From CAZYVA01 sp964650695 (GTDB taxonomy: Bacteria; Bacillota; Clostridia; Lachnospirales; Lachnospiraceae), in NCBI GenBank assembly GCA_964650695.1, contig CAZYVA010000083.1:1-8419 (forward strand): DNA of 8,419 bases, read 5' to 3'. Of the stretch, positions 1 through 6,487 are shown piece after piece. The notes under the pieces are model-generated. The model was not told the origin of the DNA, did no database searches, and was given only the letters and a program-made list of their open reading frames with translations. Positions within the stretch are counted from its first letter, which is position 1. Each line of letters begins with the position of its first letter. The position numbers and the translations under genes were made by a program.

Positions 1-415
1 GTTTCGTCTTATTGTTCCGGCGCAGGTACATCAGGATCTCATTCTCGATGCACCGGGAGGCATAGGTGGCCAGCTTGATGTTTTTATCCGGCTTGAACGT
101 ATTGATCGCCTTGATCAGCCCAATCGTCCCAATCGAGATCAGATCTTCCACCCCGACCTGCGTATTGTCGAATTTTTTCGCGATGTAAACGACCAGCCTG
201 AGATTGTGCTCGATCAGTGTCTTTTTTGCCTTTTCCGCTTCCGGCGTGGCAAGCATGAGGATCATATTTGTCTCCATGTTCGGCTCCAGCGGCTCCGGCA
301 GGATATCCGCCCCTCCGATGTAATGGATTTCATTGTTTTCCGGAAACAGGAAATCCCGGAAACCGGAAAACATCCGCCAGACGCCCACCTGTTTTTTCAC
401 TGCTACATTCCACAT
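1..415 (-). CDS. sigE: RNA polymerase sporulation sigma factor SigE (pro-sigma-E), 3' part missing
   Basis: Mother-cell-specific sigma factor made as an inactive precursor and activated by SpoIIGA at the forespore septum. The 138 visible codons cover the propeptide and most of region 2. Visible hallmarks are HYIGGADILPEPL (about residues 31-43), HNLRLVVYIAKKF, VEDLISIGTIGLIKA and the region 2.4 stretch YASRCIENEILMYLRRNNKT, which is nearly identical to B. subtilis SigE. The gene continues past the left edge; about 100 residues (regions 3-4) would be missing. By comparison with B. subtilis, where cleavage leaves Tyr28 first, the propeptide here would be about 31 residues, ending before Tyr32. 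Start: an AGGAGG at 425-430 lies 9 bases from the ATG at 413-415. An in-frame ATG at 419-421 is only 3 bases away and is less likely. It lies 52 bases after spoIIGA and surely shares its operon. Identification is very secure. Confidence 0.97.
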   Translation of the reverse strand, partial: MWNVAVKKQVGVWRMFSGFRDFLFPENNEIHYIGGADILPEPLEPNMETNMILMLATPEAEKAKKTLIEHNLRLVVYIAKKFDNTQVGVEDLISIGTIGLIKAINTFKPDKNIKLATYASRCIENEILMYLRRNNKTK

Positions 416-467
416 TGCCATTTTCCTCCTGTTCATCCGTTATACTCCCAAGGCGATTGCGAAAAAA

Positions 468-1280
468 TCAGGAGGCGCCATCCGTATCCTCTAACATGCC
501 CGGATTTAAGATCAAATCATAATCCATCAATCCTGTTTTTTCATCGCATACTGCTATCAGAGGTTTTTTGATCACTATGTTTCTCCCTTGATATTCCAGT
601 TGAAGCCATCCGGCGCAAAACGCCGGGATAAGCCCTTCGTTTTCTCCGATGGACCGGTAAGGGATCCGATAGATCTTTTCTGTCTGCCCCAGATCCTCCA
701 GGGAAACCCCCAGCCGTTTTAACACTCTCGGATGCGCGATGTTGACCGGCGTTTTGCTCTGCCCTTCCTTTAAGTGGTTCCCTGTGTCATAGAGCGCATG
801 GAGCCTGCAGCTCTTTCCCTGAACGGACAGGCACACTTCAAAATCCGTCTGCCTGCGCCTGGACAAAGCCCCAAGAAGCGCCCAGATCCCCCTTGAAAAA
901 AAGTATCCCAGAAGCGCTAACGCAAAAAGCAGGCTCCCTTCACGCAGATACGGATGGAAAAGCTGCATCACGCCGCCCATCAGTACGCCGCCGATATACA
1001 AAAAGATCCATCCGCGAAGCAGCGGCTTCCCAAACGGCAGCGACAGCCCGGTTTCCAGCATCAGCGCCCCGATCACGCCATGGTACAGGATGAGCTTCAC
1101 CACTGCGCAGGCCGGAAGGAGAACGACCAGGCAGGTCAGCACAGCCCCCATGAAAGCCCCTAAAACAAGCTGAAGACTCCCGGCCCTTGCGGAAAGCATC
1201 TTTTTTAACAGCATAAGCAGCAAATAATCCATCATGAAATTAATCAGGAAAAAAACATCTATGTACAATTCATAATGCAC
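468..1280 (-). CDS. spoIIGA: SpoIIGA, sporulation sigma-E factor processing peptidase
   Basis: Membrane-embedded aspartic protease that cleaves the propeptide from pro-sigma-E in the mother cell, in response to the forespore signal SpoIIR (family knowledge). The 270 residues are somewhat shorter than the B. subtilis protein (about 309). The N-terminal half (residues 1-140) is a series of hydrophobic segments beginning YIDVFFLINFMMDYLLLMLL, consistent with the usual five membrane passes. The C-terminal half is soluble and holds the catalytic motif LYDTGNHL (Asp165, matching the essential Asp of the family) and the conserved IPYRSIGENEGLIPAF block at about 206-221. The start is GTG at 1278-1280, with GAGGG at 1287-1291 spaced 6 bases away. 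Starting there gives the family-typical N-terminus; the ATG nearby is out of frame. Its leader is unusual: a duplicated structured repeat separates it from its likely Spo0A-controlled promoter. Confidence 0.95.
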   Translation of the reverse strand: MHYELYIDVFFLINFMMDYLLLMLLKKMLSARAGSLQLVLGAFMGAVLTCLVVLLPACAVVKLILYHGVIGALMLETGLSLPFGKPLLRGWIFLYIGGVLMGGVMQLFHPYLREGSLLFALALLGYFFSRGIWALLGALSRRRQTDFEVCLSVQGKSCRLHALYDTGNHLKEGQSKTPVNIAHPRVLKRLGVSLEDLGQTEKIYRIPYRSIGENEGLIPAFCAGWLQLEYQGRNIVIKKPLIAVCDEKTGLMDYDLILNPGMLEDTDGAS

Positions 1281-1320
1281 GCGCTTCCCTCTTTTTCCAT
1301 TGAGAGTTCTCCATATTGTA

Positions 1321-1483
1321 TGATGATACCGGCTTGCTCCGTGCTATCGCACTCCCGCAAGCCTGCAAACATTCGAATTCCGCTCATTTTCCTGCGGAAA
1401 ATGGCTGCATTCTCATGTTTGGGCGGGTCAAATATCCAAAAATCCTCTTGCAAGCTTGCTTGCATCAGATTTTTGGATTTTTG
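1321..1483. repeat. Direct repeat unit, copy 1 (163 bp)
   Basis: This copy is identical at every base to 1492-1654; the period is 171 bp, with an 8-base joint gatcccac at 1484-1491. Stems seen: GGCTTGC 1331-1337 with GCAAGCC 1357-1363 (inner GTGC/GCAC); CAAACAT 1366-1372 with ATGTTTG 1415-1421, enclosing ATTTTCC 1386-1392 and GGAAAAT 1396-1402; ATCCAAAAATC 1434-1444 with GATTTTTGGAT 1468-1478. This copy lacks the right-hand arm of the outer stem and the ACCC end of the long stem, so it is the truncated copy. Confidence 0.95.
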
Positions 1484-1491
1484 GATCCCAC

Positions 1492-1654
1492 TGATGATAC
1501 CGGCTTGCTCCGTGCTATCGCACTCCCGCAAGCCTGCAAACATTCGAATTCCGCTCATTTTCCTGCGGAAAATGGCTGCATTCTCATGTTTGGGCGGGTC
1601 AAATATCCAAAAATCCTCTTGCAAGCTTGCTTGCATCAGATTTTTGGATTTTTG
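1492..1654. repeat. Direct repeat unit, copy 2 (163 bp)
   Basis: This is an exact copy of 1321-1483. It is the complete copy: with the adjoining bases, GGGTCAAATATCCAAAAATC (1596-1615) pairs with 1639-1658 over 20 positions with one mismatch, and the outer stem closes between 1492-1501 and 1660-1669. Zero divergence from copy 1 implies a recent duplication or gene-conversion-like upkeep. Confidence 0.95.
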
Positions 1655-1670
1655 ACCCTGGTATCATCAT

Positions 1671-1745
1671 ATTATAAAAAGACTTATGGAAAATATTTGT
1701 CAGATGGTAGGCTGGATTTTTCATTTTTCCCGACAGGTTTCGACA
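1671..1745 (-). promoter_or_regulatory. Probable Spo0A-activated spoIIG promoter
   Basis: Reading on the minus strand, a perfect 0A box TGTCGAA (1739-1745) is followed exactly 10 bases later by TGTCGGG (1729-1735). CTGACA (1698-1703, one mismatch to a -35) and TATAAT (1671-1676, perfect -10) come next, separated by 21 bases. Tandem 0A boxes at a 10-bp step and an over-long -35/-10 spacer (22 bp in B. subtilis) are known features of the spoIIG promoter, which uses sigma-A with Spo0A~P. TGACAAA at 1696-1702 may be a further weak 0A box over the -35. A start near 1664 is predicted, about 385 bases before the spoIIGA start codon. The position just beyond the hemZ stop and before spoIIGA supports the call. 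Confidence 0.75.
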
Positions 1746-1752
1746 CAAGGTT

Positions 1753-3189
1753 TCAGTCTTCAAAAAGCTTACGTTTCCGTTCGGCCATCTCGTCCGCCCT
1801 CTCGATGTAACCTGCGATCTCTTTGACATTCTCGCATCTTTGGATCCCTCCGTCCGGGCGGACCCTCTTGGAGACGGAACCGGCCCCGCAGGCAACTATG
1901 GATTGCACTTCCTCCATCATCAGTATATTGTAGAGTCCCGCTTTCCCGGCTTTGGCATACCCAACGTTTTCAAAATTCCCGGCAATATTCTTCTGGCGGT
2001 ACAGATAATAGGGTTCCATCCCCATGTCCGCCGCGGCCTCAAAGGCAGCGTCGATCATCCCGGCAGCCGGGCTCTCCCGTTCTGTCTGGGCTTTCCCGTG
2101 TTCCTGGCCCATCCGCGCCGCCCGCTTGATCGCGAGCGCATGGACCGTCAGGTTATCCGGTGAGAGTTCTTTGATCTGGTTCAACGTATCCTGCATGTCG
2201 GCAAGCGTCTCCCCTGGAAGCCCGGCGATCAAATCCATATTGATATTGTCAAACCCCAGCCCTCTCGCCAGGGCAAAAGCCTCCCGGACCTCCCCGGCGG
2301 TATGCCGCCTCCCCACAGCGTCCAATGTTTTTTGCTGCATCGTCTGGGGGTTGATGGAGATCCTTGACACCCCGTGCCGGAGAAGGATGCGCAGCTTTTC
2401 TTCCGTAATGCTGTCCGGCCTCCCTGCTTCCACCGTATATTCCAGGAGCGGATCCCAGGTAAACGAAAAACACTGCCCGATCCACGATAATAAACGTTCC
2501 AGCCGCCCTTCCTCCAGTACGGTTGGGGTCCCGCCCCCGATGTAAACCGTGTTCAGTTTTTTCCCGTGTTCCTTTGCCAGCCTTGCGGCAAACGCGATCT
2601 CTTTGCAGAGCGCGTCCAGGTAATCGTCGATACGGTGCTTCCAGGCCCTGTATTCCCCTGAGCTGAACGAGCAATAAGAGCAGACGCCTGGGCAAAATGG
2701 GATGCCCACGTACAGGCTGAAACCGTTCCCGCAGTCCAGGCCGTCCAGCAGCGCCCTCTCCCGTCTGGCGATCCGGTATGCCAGACGCCCCTTTTCCGGC
2801 CGTACCAGATATTCCCGGTAGAACCAGCCTGTAAATGCTTCCTCCGTAAGGTCCTGCTTCTGCATCGCCAGCTTCACCGGCCGCACCCCGGTCAGGATGC
2901 CCCAGGCCAGGGTACTCCCGCTTTTTTCCGACAACTGCCCGTACAGGGAACGGGCGATCCGGTATTTCCTCTCCTTCTTTTCATCCCCGTCTGGCCGGCG
3001 CCCTTCCAGCGGCGCCGAGATCTCCTTGTCCCCCACAGCGGCTATCCTTTCCCCATTGGAAAAAACCGCCACATAAACAGAGGCTTCCTTCTCGATCCGG
3101 GAAACCGCCTCCCCGGATGGGAAAAAAGCCTTTGTGATATGGTACGCGTGGTAAAGATAAGATTCGTCCTTGCTCACAACCTCGATCAT
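1753..3189 (-). CDS. hemZ: HemZ-type coproporphyrinogen III dehydrogenase-like radical SAM protein
   Basis: Radical SAM enzyme of the HemN/HemW/HemZ group; HemZ is named for oxygen-independent oxidation of coproporphyrinogen III in heme synthesis. The 478 residues show an N-terminal HemZ-specific region (1-155), then the 4Fe-4S/SAM motif IPFCPGVCSYCSF (Cys166, Cys170, Cys173), GGGTPT (218-223), the TVEAGRP block (252-258), RISINPQTM (276-284) and LIAGLPGE (320-327), all standard for the family. Start at ATG 3187-3189 with a GAGGAAGGGG stretch upstream. It begins 33 bases after the MBL gene, so co-transcription is likely. No terminator was seen between its stop and the spoIIG promoter, so some read-through into spoIIGA is possible. 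True coproporphyrinogen activity cannot be told from sequence: HemW-like heme chaperones share these motifs, and no other heme gene is in view. Confidence 0.93.
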   Translation of the reverse strand: MIEVVSKDESYLYHAYHITKAFFPSGEAVSRIEKEASVYVAVFSNGERIAAVGDKEISAPLEGRRPDGDEKKERKYRIARSLYGQLSEKSGSTLAWGILTGVRPVKLAMQKQDLTEEAFTGWFYREYLVRPEKGRLAYRIARRERALLDGLDCGNGFSLYVGIPFCPGVCSYCSFSSGEYRAWKHRIDDYLDALCKEIAFAARLAKEHGKKLNTVYIGGGTPTVLEEGRLERLLSWIGQCFSFTWDPLLEYTVEAGRPDSITEEKLRILLRHGVSRISINPQTMQQKTLDAVGRRHTAGEVREAFALARGLGFDNINMDLIAGLPGETLADMQDTLNQIKELSPDNLTVHALAIKRAARMGQEHGKAQTERESPAAGMIDAAFEAAADMGMEPYYLYRQKNIAGNFENVGYAKAGKAGLYNILMMEEVQSIVACGAGSVSKRVRPDGGIQRCENVKEIAGYIERADEMAERKRKLFED

Positions 3190-3222
3190 ACGTCCGCCCC
3201 TTCCTCGGATACAGATGGACCC

Positions 3223-3846
3223 TCACTGTATATATGGGTTATATTTCCTCTCATACCCTATCGTCGTCTCCCCCATATGCCCCGGATATACCAGCGTGGC
3301 GTCCGGCAGCTTCATAAGCTTTCCCTGGATGGAGGCCATCAGATCCGCCGTGCTGCTCGTCTCAAAATCGCTTCGCCCTACGGAACACTGGAAAAGGGTA
3401 TCCCCGCAGAACAAAACCCCCTCGGACGCTTCATAATAACAGCACCCGCCCCAGGTATGCCCCGGCGTATGGATCACCTCAAAATGGTAGCCGATCAAAT
3501 CCAGCACCTGCCCGTCATGCAGATAGCTGGCCCCGTCAAAAGTATACCCGTTCGTATAAGACGCAGACTGGTTTAACCTGGCATCCTTAATGACCGGTTC
3601 ATCCGCCTCGTGGAGATAGACCGGGACGTGGTACAGCTCCAGAAACCCGTCGATCCCCATAATATGGTCGAAATGCCCGTGCGTCAGAAGGATCGCCTCG
3701 ATCACCAGCCCCTCGTCCTGGATAAACCTCACAATCTTCTTTGCACAGGATGCCGGGTCAATGATCACTGCGTGCTTCATTTCTTCATTGACCGCCAGAT
3801 AACAATTTGTGCTGATGATCCCTGTTACAAACTTCTCGATTCTCAT
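3223..3846 (-). CDS. Metallo-beta-lactamase-fold hydrolase (glyoxalase II-like)
   Basis: A 207-residue single-domain cytosolic enzyme of the MBL superfamily, closest in layout to the YqgX / hydroxyacylglutathione hydrolase-like group. All metal ligands are present: THGHFDH (His56, His58, Asp60, His61), HTPGHTWGG (His130), FCGDTLF (Asp149) and YPGH (His190). The C-terminus (GETTIGYERKYNPYIQ) is typical of short bacterial members and lacks the glutathione-binding C-terminal domain of true glyoxalase II, so the thioester substrate is unknown. The usual GHG after the last His ligand is GHM here. It sits 70 bases after rel and 33 before hemZ, an arrangement consistent with one operon. Start ATG 3844-3846, with AGGAAAGGA upstream at a rather long spacing of about 11 bases. 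Confidence 0.92.
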   Translation of the reverse strand: MRIEKFVTGIISTNCYLAVNEEMKHAVIIDPASCAKKIVRFIQDEGLVIEAILLTHGHFDHIMGIDGFLELYHVPVYLHEADEPVIKDARLNQSASYTNGYTFDGASYLHDGQVLDLIGYHFEVIHTPGHTWGGCCYYEASEGVLFCGDTLFQCSVGRSDFETSSTADLMASIQGKLMKLPDATLVYPGHMGETTIGYERKYNPYIQ

Positions 3847-3892
3847 ACTGATCCGATTCCTTTCCTGTTATGCCCGCCGGACGCACCTGGAA

Positions 3893-3913
3893 ACGGCCCT
3901 GTTTATGGGCCGT
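3893..3913 (-). terminator. Weak hairpin between rel and the MBL gene
   Basis: ACGGCCC (3893-3899) and GGGCCGT (3907-3913) form a perfect 7-bp stem with a 7-base loop, four bases after the rel stop codon. On the minus strand it is followed by only TTTCC rather than a T-run, so it is a poor intrinsic terminator. It may give partial termination or protect the 3' end of the rel message. Confidence 0.35.
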
Positions 3914-3916
3914 CCC

Positions 3917-6262
3917 TTACCCTGTCGTCCTTTCAATGTCCAAGATCCCTTCCGCCTGCTTCAGCCTCTGGACCACATGCTCCAGCTCGTTCCTGCCATG
4001 CACGATAAACCCCGTCTCGATCGTGGCCGTCCCTTGCTTGCTGGTCCGGATATTCAAAGACTTGACGTCCACATCGTTTTCCATGAAAATCCTTGATATC
4101 TCAGCCAAAAGCCCTACGCGGTCCTTGGCGTACATCCTGATATCCGCAAGATACTGCCCGCCGGTCTCTTCCGCGACATCCGTCTCCCACTCGACGTCGA
4201 TCAGCCGGTTCCTCTCCTCCTGCGTCAGATGGATCATATTGACGCAATCCGTCCGGTGGACGGATAACCCCCGGCCTCTCGTGACAAAGCCTACGATCTC
4301 ATCGCCTGGGACGGGGTTGCAGCACCTGGAAAAACGTACCGCCATATTGTCGATCCCCTTCACCACAATGCCGCTTTTCGACTTTGCGATGTGAACTTTA
4401 TGCTTTGCGGCTTCCGCCACCCGTCCCAGGACATCTTTGTCGGTAATCTCCTGCTTGTGTTCCTTGCCGTACTCTTCCGCCAGCCGGTTGACAACCTGCC
4501 CTTCCTTCAGCCCGCCGTGCCCGATCGCCGCCAGCACTGAATCCCAATCCCTGAAGCCGTACTTTTTCTGTACTGTCTCCATGTATTTCGGCTGCATCAG
4601 ATTGGCAGGCTGTAAATTTTTAGAGCGGCAGTAGGAAGAAACCATCTCCTTGCCCTTGACGATATTTTCCTCTTTAAACTGCCTCTTAAACCACTGGTTG
4701 ATCTTATTTTTCGCCTGCGTGCTTTTTACAAGGTTCAGCCAGTCACGGCTTGGGCCTTTGGAATTCTGCGAGGTAATGATCTCAATGCGGTCGCCGTTTT
4801 GGATCCTGTAATCAAAGTTGACGATCGCCCCGTTGGCCCTTGCCCCCACCATCTTATTCCCCACGGCGCTGTGGATCATGTAAGCAAAATCGATCGGCGT
4901 AGAACCAGCCGGCAGGTTTTTTACATCCCCCTGCGGGGTGAAACAATACACATCGTCCGTGAACAGATCCAGATCGCCCTTCAGCAAGTTCAGAAATTCC
5001 CGGTTGTCAGACATGTCCTGCTGCCACTCCAGGATCTGCCTGAGCCAGCTCAGCTTCTCCTCCTCCTGCACCTTGATATTCTTCTTCCCATCGTTGGATT
5101 CCTTATATTTCCAATGGGCGGCAATCCCATACTCAGCCGTCTTATGCATCTCTTCCGTCCGGATCTGGATCTCAAACGGCTGCCCCGCCGTACTCATCAG
5201 CGTCGTGTGCAGGGACTGGTACATGTTCGGCTTCGGCATTGCGATATAATCCTTGAACCGCCCCGGGATCGGCGTATACATCTCATGGATGACGCCAAGC
5301 GCGGCGTAACAGTCCTTGACCGAATCCACAATGATACGGACGGCAAACAGATCGTAAATCTGGTCTACTGTCTTGTTCTGGTTTACCATTTTTCTGTAAA
5401 TGCTGAAAAAATGCTTCACACGGCCGTTGACTTCCGCTTTGATGTTCGCATTTTTCATATGCTCGGACACTTCCTGCACGATCTGGTCCACAAATTCTTC
5501 CCGCTCCGTCTTGCGGGCGTTGATCTGGGCAACCAGGTCGAAAAACACCTCCGGCTCCAGGTATTTCAGCGCCAGGTCGTCCAGCTCCGTTTTAATCTTC
5601 GCGATCCCAAGGCGCTGGGCGATCGGCGCGTAAATATCCATCGTCTCCCTTGCTTTTTCGATCTGCTTCTCCGGCTTCATAAACTGCAGCGTCCGCATGT
5701 TGTGCAGCCGGTCGGCAAGCTTGATAATGATGACGCGGATATCCTTCGCCATGGCCAGAAACATCTTTCTCAGGTTTTCCGCCTGTATTTCCAGCTTGTC
5801 GGCGGAATAGGACAACTGCCCCAGCTTTGTGACACCGTCCACCAGATGGCAGACGTCTTCCCCAAACTCCCCGACCAGTTCCTCCTCGCTGATGTCGGTA
5901 TCCTCGATCACGTCGTGCAGCATCCCCGCCGCGATCGTTTCTTTATCCATCTCCAGGTCCGCGAGGATGATCGCGACCCAGAGAGGATGGATGATATACG
6001 GCTCGCCGGATTTCCTGAGCTGGTCCCCATGCGCCCGCTTTGCCATACGGTAAGCTTTCTCAATCAGGCTTACATCCGTGGATGGGTGGTACTTCCGGAT
6101 CCTGGCAATCAACATGTCATAGAGCCTGTCCGGATCTTCATAGTCTTCCGGCGATTTGATCGCATGGCCATCTACGATATCCAGATCCTTCATCATATCT
6201 TCCGTGACAGTCTGCGACGCGATCCTGCCATCCAATGATTCATAGGTTGTTTTCCCTGACAT
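3917..6262 (-). CDS. rel: Bifunctional (p)ppGpp synthetase/hydrolase Rel
   Basis: Stringent-response enzyme that makes (p)ppGpp from ATP and GDP/GTP on starved ribosomes and also degrades it. The 781 residues have the full domain order. HD hydrolase: H78, H92, H116-D117 and DRLHNMRT at 184-191. Synthetase: about 280-400, with GRFKDYIAMPKPNMYQSLHTT; RFKD at 335-338 is the form found in bifunctional enzymes. TGS domain: about 437-497. Zinc-finger/RIS domain: Cys647-Cys648, His669 and Cys673. ACT domain: about 704-781. Both catalytic halves look intact. Start: ATG 6260-6262, with AAGGAGG 7 bases upstream. The reading frame stays open 61 more codons upstream, but that stretch is GC-rich, Arg/Gly-rich leader without a family match and begins downstream of the predicted promoter, so the shorter start is chosen. 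It heads the rel-MBL-hemZ unit. Confidence 0.97.
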   Translation of the reverse strand: MSGKTTYESLDGRIASQTVTEDMMKDLDIVDGHAIKSPEDYEDPDRLYDMLIARIRKYHPSTDVSLIEKAYRMAKRAHGDQLRKSGEPYIIHPLWVAIILADLEMDKETIAAGMLHDVIEDTDISEEELVGEFGEDVCHLVDGVTKLGQLSYSADKLEIQAENLRKMFLAMAKDIRVIIIKLADRLHNMRTLQFMKPEKQIEKARETMDIYAPIAQRLGIAKIKTELDDLALKYLEPEVFFDLVAQINARKTEREEFVDQIVQEVSEHMKNANIKAEVNGRVKHFFSIYRKMVNQNKTVDQIYDLFAVRIIVDSVKDCYAALGVIHEMYTPIPGRFKDYIAMPKPNMYQSLHTTLMSTAGQPFEIQIRTEEMHKTAEYGIAAHWKYKESNDGKKNIKVQEEEKLSWLRQILEWQQDMSDNREFLNLLKGDLDLFTDDVYCFTPQGDVKNLPAGSTPIDFAYMIHSAVGNKMVGARANGAIVNFDYRIQNGDRIEIITSQNSKGPSRDWLNLVKSTQAKNKINQWFKRQFKEENIVKGKEMVSSYCRSKNLQPANLMQPKYMETVQKKYGFRDWDSVLAAIGHGGLKEGQVVNRLAEEYGKEHKQEITDKDVLGRVAEAAKHKVHIAKSKSGIVVKGIDNMAVRFSRCCNPVPGDEIVGFVTRGRGLSVHRTDCVNMIHLTQEERNRLIDVEWETDVAEETGGQYLADIRMYAKDRVGLLAEISRIFMENDVDVKSLNIRTSKQGTATIETGFIVHGRNELEHVVQRLKQAEGILDIERTTG

Positions 6263-6451
6263 ATCATTGCCTCCTTCCTTTGCCGTTTTTACAGCCACCC
6301 TCCCGGCGCCCCGGTCCCTCGGCCGCGCCCGGACGCTACGCCGTTTCGCTTTTCCCGCGTCAGGACGCCCGCTGGCTGCTTGGCCGGGCGCCTTACGCAA
6401 AACGCTTGCTGCATCCCTGGATATCTCCCCGGATGACCCTGACAAAATTTG
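6263..6451 (-). other. Long GC-rich leader of rel with a possible 41-codon upstream ORF
   Basis: About 190 bases lie between the predicted start of transcription and the rel ATG. They are GC-rich and can fold: GGCGCCCCGG (6305-6314) faces CCGGGCGCC (6384-6392), and GCGTC (6357-6361) can pair with GACGC at either 6364-6368 or 6332-6336, two exclusive hairpins. An ORF starting ATG 6412-6414, with GGGGAG 10 bases upstream, would encode 41 residues (begins MQQAFCVRRPAKQPAG) and ends at 6289, 26 bases before rel. No known riboswitch or T-box was recognised, and there is no terminator. The peptide's composition may simply reflect GC-rich leader. Confidence 0.4.
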
Positions 6452-6457
6452 ATTTCC

Positions 6458-6486
6458 AGTATAGCATTATTCCTGGTTTTTTTCAA
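6458..6486 (-). promoter_or_regulatory. Sigma-A promoter of rel
   Basis: On the minus strand, TTGAAA (6481-6486), a 17-base spacer and TATACT (6458-6463) are seen; the -10 is extended by TG at -15/-14 (TGCTATACT). A start of transcription near 6451 is predicted. It is the only good promoter between the macro-domain gene and rel. Confidence 0.75.
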
Positions 6487-6487
6487 A

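Larger units (their letters stand above)
1321..1669. mobile_element. Miniature inverted-repeat element, tandemly duplicated, flanked by TA
   Basis: The 349-bp segment starts TGATGATACC (1321-1330) and ends with its reverse complement GGTATCATCA (1660-1669). Each end is followed outward by TA (1319-1320 and 1670-1671), which may be a TA target duplication, so the perfect inverted repeat is 12 bases including TA. Inside are two identical 163-bp units with nested inverted repeats. The right unit has a full set of stems: an outer stem, a GGCTTGC/GCAAGCC stem, a CAAACAT/ATGTTTG stem enclosing ATTTTCC/GGAAAAT, and a 20-base-pair stem with one mismatch. No transposase is present. Inference: a non-autonomous MITE-like element or mobile structured-RNA element. 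An alternative is a native structured leader that was duplicated. Confidence 0.7.

Noticed and set aside
421..467. A separate sigE promoter (GTATAAC near 440-446)
   Set aside because: No acceptable -35 at a fitting distance, and the 52-base gap is normal within the spoIIG operon.
1596..1658. Long hairpin as an intrinsic terminator of hemZ
   Set aside because: It is not followed by a T-run on the minus strand, its stem is AT-rich, and it lies downstream of the spoIIG promoter.
1319..1671. CRISPR array or IS element with its own transposase
   Set aside because: There are only two 163-bp units with an 8-base joint, no short repeat-spacer pattern, and no transposase motif in any frame.
1316..1810. 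164-codon plus-strand ORF through the repeat array
   Set aside because: It reads the duplicated repeat and then the 3' end of hemZ in antisense, has no credible ribosome binding site, and matches nothing known to me.
4799..6238. 479-codon plus-strand ORF
   Set aside because: Antisense shadow of rel. Its His/Arg/Leu-rich composition is what the complement of a GC-rich gene gives, and rel is unmistakable on the other strand.
6263..6445. 61-residue N-terminal extension of Rel
   Set aside because: No Rel family match. It lies in GC-rich leader, and a strong AAGGAGG site correctly spaced from ATG 6260-6262 sets the start there.
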